Assembly (NCBI GenBank): GCA_036429605.1
Contig: CM071590.1
Location: forward strand, 5,766,001-5,830,000
Source of the DNA: Cladobotryum mycophilum
Lineage: Eukaryota; Ascomycota; Sordariomycetes; Hypocreales; Hypocreaceae
Length of the DNA stretch: 64,000 nt
Direction: 5' to 3'
In this document: one piece after another, positions 11,862 through 22,070 of the stretch
Layout of the letters: each line of letters opens with the position of its first letter
Numbering within the stretch: position 1 is the first letter of the stretch
The notes under the pieces: model-generated
Told to the model about the DNA's origin: nothing
What the model saw: only the letters and a program-made list of their open reading frames with translations
Database searches by the model: none
Program-made: the position numbers and the translations under genes

Positions 11862-14365
11862 TCACGAGTCCAAAAGACCAGCAGCCAAAGCCTCCAGATC
11901 CTCGAGCGTTTCCGGCTCCTGATCGACTTCGAACACCTTCTTGCCCTTGCCCTTCTTCTTCTTCTTCTGTGCCCTTTCTTCTTCTGAGTCGTCCTGGAAC
12001 CACTTCTTGGCCTTCTTCTTGGGCGGCTCGGATTCCGAGTCGCTGTCTTGGCCGGCCATGGGCAGCGAGCGCAGCAGCGCCAGTGGATCCTCCCCGTCGT
12101 TGGTGTGAGCAAGTTGTGGCGCATCGTCAAACTCCTCGTCCCCGTCTGCCAACTCAGCAGCTTCTCTGGCCTTTCTCTTCTCCTTCTTCTCCCTCTTGCG
12201 CTGCTTCGCGAGTGCCTTATCGTCCACATCCGCCTCCTTCACCCTCGTAGACTCACTCTCCACGAACTTCTGTCTCTGCACCTCTGCCGGTCCTTGCTGC
12301 TTAAAGTCTTCCTCATCCTGCAGCTCGTAAATCTCGTGCGCGTTGCCATCCTCGTCAAACACCAGTTTCGAAGATTTGCCCATAAATTTGAGCATCTTCT
12401 TCTTGGATTGGAGGGCCTTTTCTCGTCGTTTTGAGTCTACGACGTACATCTCTTCGCCTCCAAGGGCGATGACCTTGGCTGAGTTGGACGGTGCGTTCCC
12501 GGAAATCTGATCCAAGTCGTCATCGTTCAAGCGTCTCTTTACTGATAAGAAATCGTCTTCCTCATCATCATCTCCCTCCTTGGTCTTGTCATCATCCACA
12601 ACAAGCTTGGAGTAATGACTTGAAAGAACGTCCTGATTCGTTCGCTCAAACATTCTGTCGTATTTCGTTCGCACTTCGGGTTTCTTCTTATCCTTCTTTT
12701 TCTTATCATATGCGCCATCCAGATCCATATCCGACTCCGAATCACTCGACATGCCCTGTCGTGGCGCATTCTTTATCCGCTTAATATCCTCGCCCTTCTG
12801 GAACTTGATCTGAGGAGTACCCGGCAGGCCTAAGCTCGAAGCAAAGGCGTCTAGATCAAGTTTCTTGAGTTTGAATACTTCCTTGTCCCTCTGTAGATGG
12901 ATGGATCTTGTGTAGGAGATGAATGCTTTTTGTCCCAAATATTTGAGATCTGGGAACTGAAAGCACATATTTTGCAGGTTGTTTTTGATGCTCTTCTTCT
13001 TCTTTTCCTTCACGTGAACTTTTTGTATGGGAATTTTCTTGTGTTCTAATCTCTTAACCATGCCATCTTCTTCGCTGGGGTCGAGAAAGAGCACGGCACG
13101 GCCATTGCTTTCGTATCGGGCTGTTCTTCCCACTCGGTGGATGTAGGTGTCTGCGTCTTCGGGGCAATCGGCCTGGATAACCCAGTCAACGGCGGGAAAG
13201 TCAATGCCTCGTGCGACGACATCTGTCGCAAATAGACATGACTGCTTAGCGGCGGTAAATCGGTTTGTAATCTCTAGTCGAGCAACTTGTTTTTGTCGGC
13301 CGTGAAGATGAAGCAGTGGAATACCGGGCTGGAGGTGACGAAAACTTTCGTAGACGAATCGAACTTGCTTTCCGGAACTCAGGAAGACAATGATCTTGCT
13401 TTTGACGTTTGCCTTGATGAAACCGTATAATGTATCGAGTTTTTCATCAAGAGGCGTTACGATGTAGTGTTGCTGAAGATTGCTTGGGGTCGCAGCCGTC
13501 GCATCCTGGTGTACAGACACATATTCGGGGTCTTTGAGACTGAGACGAGCGAGATCGGAAACCTTTTTGCTTTGAGTCGCACTGAACATGAGGGTTTGCC
13601 GTGATTTTGGCAAGTGTTCAACCAGCGCATCAACTGCCGACTGGAACCCCATGTCCATGATTCGGTCTGCCTCGTCCAGTACCAAGATTTGTAGGTTATT
13701 AGCGTCGAAGCCTGCCGTCTGGTCCAGATGCTGCAGCATGCGACCTGGAGTGCAAACAAGAATGTTCATTCTATCCAGTCGCTCGGCCTCCTCCTTCAAA
13801 CTCTTGCCGCCAATTACCAGTCCGGCTGAAAAGGTATGGTATCGCCCGATTTTGCGCAGCACCTCGAAGATCTGTACGGCAAGCTCTCGTGTAGGGGAAA
13901 GGATGAGAGCACCGAGACCATCAAACTCTGTCCATTGCGAGCGGTAAAGCTTCTCCAGAACCGGAATCAAGAAGGCCAATGTCTTTCCGCTGCCCGTCTT
14001 TGCGGCGCCGAGAATATCGTTGCCCTTCAAGGCGAGAGGGATGGCCTGCTCCTGGATTTCGGTCATGGTTGTGAAATGCGATGATTGAAGGCCAGAGGCA
14101 GTAGATTGCGATATCGCCGAGGATAGATCTGCAAACGTCTTTACATTTCCAGACTTGGGATCCTGTTTAGAAGCCAAGGGTCAGCGACAGCAGCAAAAAA
14201 GTTGGAATACGATACCCCACGTACAAGATCGGCGATGGCTGCCTCAATCTTCTGCAAATCGTCATTGTCTCTTTTCCTCTTTTGCTGGCGAAGCTCTGAT
14301 TTATTTGGTTTGCGCGGCTGCTGCTGCTGCTGCTGTTGCTGCCGACCAGAAGTTCGTGGTGCCAT
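11862..14365 (-). CDS. DBP4: ATP-dependent RNA helicase DBP4 (DEAD box, HCA4)
   Basis: Two exons, 14365-14225 and 14162-11862, with a 62-nt intron (GTACGT…CAG) in phase 0, give 813 residues, near the yeast length. All helicase motifs are visible: AAKTGSGKT at 100-108 (I), PTRELA (Ia), TPGR (Ib), DEAD at 210-213 (II), SAT at 241-243 (III), VARGIDFP (V) and HRVGRTAR at 389-396 (VI). After the core comes [20 protein letters not shown], characteristic of the Dbp4/DDX10 branch. The C-terminus is charged and Lys-rich, with a [10 protein letters not shown] basic run near the end. Dbp4 acts in the nucleolus in early 18S rRNA processing and releases the U14 snoRNA. The N-terminus has eight glutamines at residues 9-16, encoded by a mostly CAG tract. 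Confidence 0.93.
14313..14342 (-). repeat. CAG/CTG tract encoding polyglutamine in DBP4
   Basis: The plus strand reads mainly CTG repeats with one TTG. On the coding strand it gives eight consecutive Gln just after the start of DBP4. Length variation between strains is likely for such a tract (inference). Confidence 0.8.
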
Positions 14366-15296
14366 TGCGTCGTCCTCGATGGCGCTGATGGTGGGAATGA
14401 GGATTTGTCGCGGATCCGATTTGAATGGATGGATTTGCTTTGAGATGCTGCTGGGAAACTTTTTTTGTCCATCATCCGTCCATTATCTTATCAGCGATAA
14501 GAAGAGCGTGGTCGTGAGTGCTGCTGTGGGGGCCGATTATGAGCAGCTGTCAGCAGCTGCCGCTAGTTAGCCTCACTTCTCTATGCCAGACAGAACATCG
14601 ACCACTCCATTATTATTGAGCTCATAGGACATCCTCATGCATGCTTTCTATTGCCTATCGCACACTCTTAAGAAAAAGAATGCTATTATTTATTTATTTA
14701 ACAGTGAGGGAGCATCTCCAAATCTTAGACTTGCCGACAACAAGCTCGATGAATGAGTAATTCGCTCCAATACTGGCAGTTGCTGGATCTGCGTGGTGTA
14801 TGTGAGGAGGACATCAAGTTTATAATGGGTAATGAAATATGGGCAAAAGAACAATATGGAATAGGTCGGAATTGTGATGGGATGGTATTGCAGGGACTTT
14901 GAGGACAGGCATATAGCGGGACTGGGTAGGATTTCTTCCACTTTACACTGTAACATTTAATACTCCAATCTTAGAAATTAATTTTACCATTTAGAGCTTA
15001 TTTGCAAGTTATTTACAAAAGTTCCTGGTATCGTAAAATGGCCAGTGTATTTGGGCTGGACCATTATGGTGAACAAGAGCATCAGGCTCTCCATCAAGCA
15101 ACGCGCAAGGCAACGTCAATACAAATCCCCATTGATGAATACACGCTACATGTTCCCCCATTTACGACACGGTCGCTTCATGTCATGGCTAGGGCTCGAG
15201 TAAGTCAGATACAAGCTAAAATTCAAGTATAATTCGCTACAACTCTTATCCCAATAACATCATGTAACGCTGTTGATACACAAAAAACAATTCCAA
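14366..15296. other. Intergenic region upstream of DBP4
   Basis: It holds the DBP4 promoter side and the 3' side of the next minus-strand gene. A/T-rich around 14650-15000. No gene recognised. Confidence 0.55.
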
Positions 15297-16630
15297 TCAG
15301 GGCGCCTCCGGACCATTCGCAGAAAGCTCCAAATACTGCGCAATCATCTCCTTCATCGCCTTGTCGAAGCTCGTGAGGTTCCATCGAAAGGCCCTCACCG
15401 TTTGCTCCGTGTCAAACCGCAACTTTGCTGTTTTGAGAGCACCCTGTACGGGCAATCTCCCATCATCAATCGCCTCGAGAAAATGTCGGAAGGCACAAGC
15501 TAAAATCTCAGTGTTCCATTTGATACTCTCAGAAGACTTTGCGCTCAGGATATACTCTGTATTGCCTCGCATTTGAATGTGATTCGCAGCTTCGACGAGG
15601 GCGCAGGCAACATCTTTGATATGAACAGCTGCTCCAGGACATCGTTGTATTTGAGTGTCGTCTTTCGCAAGAAGGGGAGAAAGAATTGTACGAGCAGAAC
15701 CTTGAAGCATATGCCTGACGTTTGCGTAACCTGGGATGCGTATGTCGGCACCAATAGGAATGGCAGTGATGAGGTTGATAATGTCAAAGTCAAAGTCCTT
15801 ATTTTTGATGAAATCTTTGACCTCTTGCCTGGCGATACCTGAAGCGGCCCATGAGGCTTGCTGAGCAATTTTGAATGGTCCTTTGGTCTTTTTGTTGATG
15901 TCATTTCCTAGTTATCTTGGGTTAGAATTCATGTCATCACGGGCATTCCGTCCATCGTTGGGACTAACTTGTAAATATACGGGGTTGATTCGGATTTTCT
16001 TTATATGAATAAGGCATCAAGGTAATCCCTACATATTCAAGTCAGTAACATGAGCAATCTTGTGGCATGATTTGATAGAGAATCCACTTACATGACAGAC
16101 ATAGGACAACCCGACGGACAGTGTGCATTCGCGCAGCCGCCTTGAGTACACCCATTACGCCCGAGATGGTTGGTTTAGTGATTTTAGCATCATAATCGTC
16201 ACACTAGATTCATGTCAAGCGTTAGCTTTAATCGTATAGCCTTGCCAATATCGCATACCTCGCCTTCGATTCCAGGCGGAAAGTGTATGACAGCCGTGAT
16301 ACTGCGCAACAATGCATCCCAGTCCATGGCACCTGATGCCACAACGAATTCCAGTTTGTGTTGATCGCCAATATTGAGGTAGGAGAGTCGAAGTTTGGTG
16401 AGTAGGATTTCCGATTCGTTACAAACAACCGCTCGTACATGGTAGCCGATCTCTAGAGCTTTGATGAGTGTTGGGAATCCGATCAGTGAGGTGGGCTCGG
16501 TAATCTTTAGAAGAACCGTCAGTTGCATGCAGTATAGGAGGACAATGAGAGACTATATTTGTCTCACCAAAATTGTTTGAGCCTCAAATGCCGGGTTGTA
16601 TCCCGGACGGCTGTGGAAAAAGCCATCCAT
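15297..16630 (-). CDS. Extended-SDR (NAD-dependent epimerase / dihydroflavonol reductase-like) protein with degenerate catalytic motifs
   Basis: Five exons, 16630-16568, 16504-16259, 16203-16092, 16028-15969 and 15907-15297, join in phase to 363 residues, the size of fungal ketoreductases of this group. The fold is recognisable: the first strand and helix with ALEIGYHVRAVVCNE, AVIHFPPGIEGE, and near the C-terminus VHIKDVACALVEAA. Key residues are changed. The glycine motif that normally reads TGxTxxIG is TEPTSLIG at 23-30. The place expected for catalytic YxxxK reads FKIAQ (Phe172…Gln176). No in-frame stop or frameshift is present, so the gene may still make a protein. It could be a non-catalytic paralogue or a gene in early decay. 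Relatives reduce aldehydes or ketones with NADPH. It is divergent from ESF1. Domain call is fairly sure; function is unknown. Confidence 0.7.
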
Positions 16631-17626
16631 GGTTAGAGATGCTCTAACGAATAGCTACCGTGGGTAGTAGAAGTGATTTTAATAGATAAGTAGACTGAGA
16701 ATACGTGAAACATAAAAGAGAGGGTGCAAAAACAACAAGTTGCGTGATGATATATGAAGCGGGTTGTAAACATGATCCCAAAATGATATCAACAAATAAA
16801 CACAGGCAGGTAGGCATTGTGTGTAGAAGACGTGCTTTCCCTCTGTTGCCCATGAAAACATATCTAGTTGGAGGAAGGCTTCATCAAAGTTTTGTAGTCA
16901 AGAGCAATTTGAGCTCAGCTTAAGCATTATATTTGGTACACAAGTATGTAATATTACCCATCAAACGACCGAACTCATCAAGACCCTCGAGTAGTGGGAC
17001 TATTATATACATTCATAGCTTTTCGGTTCATGATGATGAATCATGATTATATTTAGGAGTCTTACATTCAGTGCTACAACTACGTAGCAGTCAGCATATA
17101 TCATCACCACAAGAGGCCCCGTAAGTAAGCGAAAAGGGCATAAAACTTCAGAAAGTAACCTTCATAGTAGACATAAGTGAGGCGTCGTTGCCCAGGGGCA
17201 AGATCACAAAGATGCATACATCCATGGATTATATTTCCAATCTTCTCTTCAACCTGCACATATCATTCCCAAAAAGAGGTCCGTCACGCGTATATACTAT
17301 TTTGCAAGAAAATTAAACACATATAGGAGCACCATCACCAAAGAAGATGGACGATGTAGAGCAGCTACACTGATGGTTGCTCTGAGTAGCCCATGGAACT
17401 GGGAGACTTGGAGGGGCATCGCCGGGTTAGTGGGGTTCAGAGCCGGACGCCCCGCCATTTGGCCCGGAGCTGTTCTATTGGCCGCTGATAATCTGGAACT
17501 GATAGTGCTACCCCTGCCAAAATTTCACCAGCCCAATCGATAGCAGGAGAGAAAAAAAAGTTGAGAAACATCACGTCAATCTTCCGCTTCAAGTCAACAC
17601 AGCAGAATTGTCGCCAAACCGCAAAC
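16631..17626. other. Intergenic region between the divergent SDR-like gene and ESF1
   Basis: A/T-rich with no convincing coding segment. An in-frame ATG at 17561 upstream of the chosen ESF1 start belongs to this leader. Confidence 0.55.
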
Positions 17627-19723
17627 ATGGGCAAAAAGAACGCCGCCGTCGCTGCTGCGCCTCCATCAAAGATTACAGATGAGCGTTTTGCCAGCTTCGA
17701 AACCGATCCGCGATTTCGGTTGCCCTCGAGGAAACATGCCAAGACGACACTCGACAAGCGATTCTCGGGCATGCTCAAGGACAATGAGTTTACCGCCACA
17801 GCGAGAGTAGATCGATACGGCCGAAAGGTCAAGTCGGACTCTAAAAAGAAGGCCCTGGAGCGATTGTACCAATTGGAAGAAGAATTGGGCGATAGCGACG
17901 ATAGCGACGAGGACGAGGATGACGAGGAAGAGAAGAAGCAAGACGATGATGACGAGGATGATGACAATGAAGAAATCAAGGTGGATGACGACGAGGTTGT
18001 TCAGAGGGAGCTCCGCACCGCCCATGAAAAGGTCAGGAAATACGATCCAGCGCGAGAGGGAGGTTTCTCCTCATCCGAAGACGAGGAAGATGAAGACGAA
18101 GAAGAGGACGAGGAAGCAGATCTTGCCACTGGTGGTGACATGCAGCGACTCGAGCGAGAAGAGGTTGAGATGGGCGAGGTCACAAACCGCATCGCCATTG
18201 TCAATCTCGACTGGGATCACGTCAAGTCAACCGACCTGATGGCTCTCTTCTCTAGCTTTATTCCTGATGGCAATGAAGGCAAGGTTCTCAATATTTCCGT
18301 CTACCCCAGCGAGTTTGGAAAGGAGCGGATGCAACAAGAGGAGTTGGAAGGTCCGCCAAAGGAGCTCTTTAAGAAGAACAAAAAGGACGAGGATTCAGAC
18401 GACGAGAGCGCATCCGACAGCGAGGCCGAAGAGGCTGCCATCAAGAAGAAGCTGATTCAAGAGGGCAACGATCAAGACTTCGACAGCGACGCTCTTCGAG
18501 CATATCAGCTGGATAGATTACGATACTACTACGCCGTTATGACCTGCTCTAGCAAGGAAGTTGCAAAAACAATTTACGACGCGACAGACGGAACCGAGTA
18601 TCAATCCTCCTCCAATTTCATCGACCTACGATTCGTCCCAGACGAGGTCACATTCGACGACGAGCCTCGGGATCAGTGCGAAAAGATCCCCGAATCTTAC
18701 AAGCCAATTGAGTTTGTTACCAATGCGCTGCAAAGCTCAAAGGTGAAGCTCACTTGGGATATGCACCCCGAGGAGATTAACCGAAAGGAGTCTATTAAGC
18801 GAGCATTCAAGGGTAGCAGAGCAGAAATCAATGAGGAGGATCTTAAAGCCTACCTTGCTGGCGACACCAGCGATAGCGAGGAAGGAGAGGAAGAGGGAGA
18901 CGACAGAGCTGCGGATGACGAGCCCAAGCTCTCAAAGAAGGAATTGGCCAGAAAAAAGATGCGAGAAGCGTTGGGCCTCGCGGCCGAGCCTGTGAAGAAG
19001 TCCAAGGATGCGCCCGTGGGTGAGATGGAGGTTACATTTACCCCGGCTCTGACGGACAGCAAATCCAAGAAGGAGGATATTGAAGAAACTACAATTGAGA
19101 AGTACGCTCGCAAGGAAAGAGAGCGCAAGGAGAAGAAGAGACTGGCCGCCAAGGCCAAGCGAGAGGAGTTGGAAGTCGCCGAGACTGAAGATGAGGAAGC
19201 TCCCGACAGCGACGATGGCGACGACCTCGGATTCAATGATCCCTTCTTCACCACCGAGGATCCTACTCCTTCTACCTCCAAAACTTCCATCCGAAAAGAA
19301 GACCGCCGCAAGAAGCGCGAAGCCAAGGAAGCAGCCTCAGCCCGCGACGCCGAGGAAAAAGCCCACCTCACCGCCATCATGTCCCAGGACCAGACCGAGA
19401 ACCAGGCCGAGCACCTCTCCCACTTTGACATGAACGACATCATCCGCGCGGAGAAGCAGAAATCCAAGAAGAAGAAGCACCAGAAGGACCTCAAGAGCGG
19501 GAACCTGCAAGAGGACTTTGAGATGGACGTCAAGGATGAGCGTTTCAAGGCCGTGTTTGACAGCCATGAGTTTGCGATTGATCCCTCGAATCCAAGGTTC
19601 AAGGGCACGGAGGGGATGAAGAAGCTACTAGAGGAAGGGAGGAAGAAGAGGAAGATGGGTGGTGGGGAGGAGGTGGAGGAGAGGAGGAGTAGTGGGAAGA
19701 AGGCTAAGAAGGGGAGACGGTAG
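17627..19723 (+). CDS. ESF1: ESF1, nucleolar pre-rRNA processing protein (NUC153 domain)
   Basis: A single exon of 698 residues if the start is the ATG at 17627 (MGKKNAAVAAAPPSKITDER); an in-frame ATG at 17561 would add 22 residues. ITDERFASFETDPRFRLP opens the conserved N-terminal region. Then follow an acidic stretch (about 95-190), an RRM-like core with IAIVNLDWDHVKSTDLMALF near 190-210, a second acidic/Lys-rich region, and the C-terminal NUC153 segment with DERFKAVFDSHEFAIDPSNP, which ends in a basic tail. Esf1 associates with the U3 snoRNP / 90S pre-ribosome and is needed for early cleavages leading to 18S rRNA. It lies 3.3 kb from DBP4, which acts in the same pathway. The acidic runs come from repeated GAG/GAC codons. 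It converges with the methyltransferase gene. Confidence 0.93.
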   Translation: MGKKNAAVAAAPPSKITDERFASFETDPRFRLPSRKHAKTTLDKRFSGMLKDNEFTATARVDRYGRKVKSDSKKKALERLYQLEEELGDSDDSDEDEDDEEEKKQDDDDEDDDNEEIKVDDDEVVQRELRTAHEKVRKYDPAREGGFSSSEDEEDEDEEEDEEADLATGGDMQRLEREEVEMGEVTNRIAIVNLDWDHVKSTDLMALFSSFIPDGNEGKVLNISVYPSEFGKERMQQEELEGPPKELFKKNKKDEDSDDESASDSEAEEAAIKKKLIQEGNDQDFDSDALRAYQLDRLRYYYAVMTCSSKEVAKTIYDATDGTEYQSSSNFIDLRFVPDEVTFDDEPRDQCEKIPESYKPIEFVTNALQSSKVKLTWDMHPEEINRKESIKRAFKGSRAEINEEDLKAYLAGDTSDSEEGEEEGDDRAADDEPKLSKKELARKKMREALGLAAEPVKKSKDAPVGEMEVTFTPALTDSKSKKEDIEETTIEKYARKERERKEKKRLAAKAKREELEVAETEDEEAPDSDDGDDLGFNDPFFTTEDPTPSTSKTSIRKEDRRKKREAKEAASARDAEEKAHLTAIMSQDQTENQAEHLSHFDMNDIIRAEKQKSKKKKHQKDLKSGNLQEDFEMDVKDERFKAVFDSHEFAIDPSNPRFKGTEGMKKLLEEGRKKRKMGGGEEVEERRSSGKKAKKGRR

Positions 19724-20383
19724 GGATGAATTTCTTTTTTGTTGTACAAAGGGAAAAGGCATGTCTACATTTTTTTGAGGAGGGCTTGTTCTCATATATT
19801 GGCGTTTTGATCATGGAAAATAAATCTTCTGGCTGTGAACCACCTATATGATATTCCTGATATTGCTCATGTATGCCCAAAAAACAAAACAAAAAATACT
19901 TGACAGTTGACTTCATATGCTCCCCCACTTCACCCAGGTATATTTGAATGACATGTCCCCTCATGCTATACGTTTATATGATATTTCCCCCTTGAACAAA
20001 AAACAAGAGTTCAGAAAACGCCAAGGAAAAGGAAAAGAAAAAGGTGTCCAAGGTCCTGTTCATTCCCTTCTTCTACTCCCCTTGCCTATGTGACCCAAAT
20101 ACGTCGTTGGTGCAAAATCCCCCCCCAAACACCCAACACCCCCGAATGCCTGCATTTACTCGCTTGCTCGGTCGGTCGATGAAGAAGGGGGAGGGAGGGT
20201 TGATCGATGATGACTGTAAACTCCGATATATGCTTTCTCGCTTTACTCTAATCAATGTTCCTTCTTCTCATAACATTTCCATTTACGCTGTGTCGTTTCG
20301 TGTACTTCAGTATAAATATTCGTTCCAGGTCTATTCGTTCCAAGTTCGAATTCATTGCGTGCGTTTTTTTCCTTTCTTTCTTT
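19724..20383. other. 3' spacer between convergent ESF1 and methyltransferase genes
   Basis: A/T-rich with T and A runs and a C run at 20120-20128. No gene recognised. It should contain both 3' UTRs. Confidence 0.55.
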
Positions 20384-22070
20384 TCAGTCATAGTATGGTT
20401 TCTGGCCGCTCCAAAAGTGCATCTTTCCATAGGCATGGACCTTGGGATCGCGCATGGCTTGTCGGCACTGCGCAAAGAAGACCTCCATGGCGGCTTTATC
20501 CCATCCCAGCATGGGGAAGTGAATGGCGCCGACGGCCGGGAAGAACTCTTCGCAGGCGGTTTGGTAATACATGCCGACAAGACGCATTACTCTGAGGGAA
20601 ATGGTAGGTTAGTAGAGTCTTATGTTTTTTTTAACGGTCAGCACGAGAAATGCTCACTTGTCCTTGGGCCATGTGCCATACGGCAGTTTGACATAGTTGT
20701 GTTGGATATTCACGAATCCTGCTTCCTGCAGGTAATGCGCCCCCATAAAGGCCGCATGAGCATTCGTGCCAAATTTGGCAAACGCTTCAACAAGGTACTC
20801 AGTGAATTGCTTCAGCGGCCAATCATCCGGCACAGAATTGTCATCTGAATGCACCTCGCCATCAACATCCTGCAGCTCGACCCAGGCGCCTGGTTTCATG
20901 TTTCTAAAAACAAGTTGCGCAATCAACACGTCAGAATAACGTGCACCAAAAGAAAAGCATGACATCTACGCTCGGAATGTGGTGCTTGGAAGGTGAAACA
21001 TACTCGTATGCTTGTCTGAGAAGATCGACGGGCGATTTGAGGATGGGTATCATGTTCCGCATATGCACAAAATCGTAGCCGTCACCATTCAGCCACTCTG
21101 CTTCGACATCGTCAATGTAGAATTTGACGTTGGGGGGACCCATTGGGGCTGAATGGGACTGAGATCGAGCCCCAGGATCTCGGCACTGGGATACTTGTCG
21201 CCCACTATCGCGCAGTTCACCTCGTCAGCCGGACAAAAAGTTCCTCGTCAACAAAGGAGAGAGACCAATTTCTCGCGTCTATGCACACACACAGGTCGAC
21301 GCATCCTCGGAGAAACATGTAATATGAACTTTTATGCAGATAAGACGTACTCTCAATCGCCCACAAGCCGGTACCGGTGCCAAGGTCAATAATCTTCTGC
21401 GGGTTGTTTCCAATCGGGGAGTAAAACAATCGGCCATCGGTTGCCTCTAGCATCATGGTATGTAGCATATCCTCGCGGTTCTGCTCTGCCTCGTCGTTGG
21501 GGATTGGGTATCGACCGTGACGGTAGCGATGGTATCGGCGGCCGTTTTCGTAGCTGTGCTCGAGGATGCTGGATCCTATGGATGTCGAGTCGGAGGCGTC
21601 GTCAATTGACTCGGTGTCAAAATCGCTGGCTGAAAACTCGCCATCTTCGTCGCTGCCGCCGGGCTCAATCACTGTATTGCCGTGCAGCAGTCCTTGGTTC
21701 TCTTGAGGCCGCTGGTCGTCAAGTCTCGGCTCATCTAGATGGCGGGCCCCTGCATTAACCACTATTCATTATTCCATGACAACAAACGTATTCGGTTTTT
21801 CCGTGCCGTGTGTCTTGCATGCCCATCGATCATTGCCCATCATATACTATATGCCCCCATGATATATGTGCAAGGTTAATTAAGAAAGAGAAAGAAAGGA
21901 AGAAAAAGTGGATGCAACTACTCCCATGTTTCCATGCTGTGCTGTCAGATTGCAAATGACGTACCGTGATGGTCAACAGCTGGAGGACTCGACTTAGCTG
22001 CTGGACATGGGAGAACCACAGCTCCGGGGCTACTCCTGCTAGACCGTTTGCTTCCCGCAGAGCTCCCCAT
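20384..22070 (-). CDS. LaeA-like SAM-dependent methyltransferase, with apparent frameshift in exon 3
   Basis: Five exons, 22070-21965, 21749-21351, 21204-21004, 20903-20658 and 20591-20384, give about 386 residues once one missing base is allowed for. The N-terminus is Ser-rich and acidic, then YRHGRYPIPNDEAEQNRED, SAM motif I IIDLGTGTG at 155-163, a second acidic motif region ILGLDLSPIQP, FVHMRNMIPI, and NMKPGAWVELQDVDGE. These are hallmarks of the fungal LaeA/TAM-type class I methyltransferases. LaeA proper controls secondary metabolism with velvet proteins; most paralogues have no known substrate. Within exon 3 the frame changes at a six-C run (21132-21137): upstream reads SPIQPQWVP, downstream reads PNVKFYIDDVEAEW. 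Either the base is lost in assembly or the gene is disrupted. The gene borders a 9-kb spacer. Confidence 0.75.
21132..21137 (-). other. Apparent one-base deletion in a C run within the methyltransferase gene
   Basis: Splice phases on both sides of exon 3 require 202 nt and 201 are present. The frame switches inside GTCCCCCCAACG on the coding strand, where one more C would give the family-like segment WVPPNVKFY. Confidence 0.75.

Noticed and set aside
18850..19749. 299-codon minus-strand open frame opposite ESF1
   Set aside because: It is Ser/Phe/Leu-rich because it mirrors the acidic and Lys-rich codons of ESF1; no independent coding sign.
20384..22070. Calling the methyltransferase LaeA itself
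   Set aside because: Fungi have many LaeA-like paralogues; nothing in the sequence or the neighbours singles this one out.
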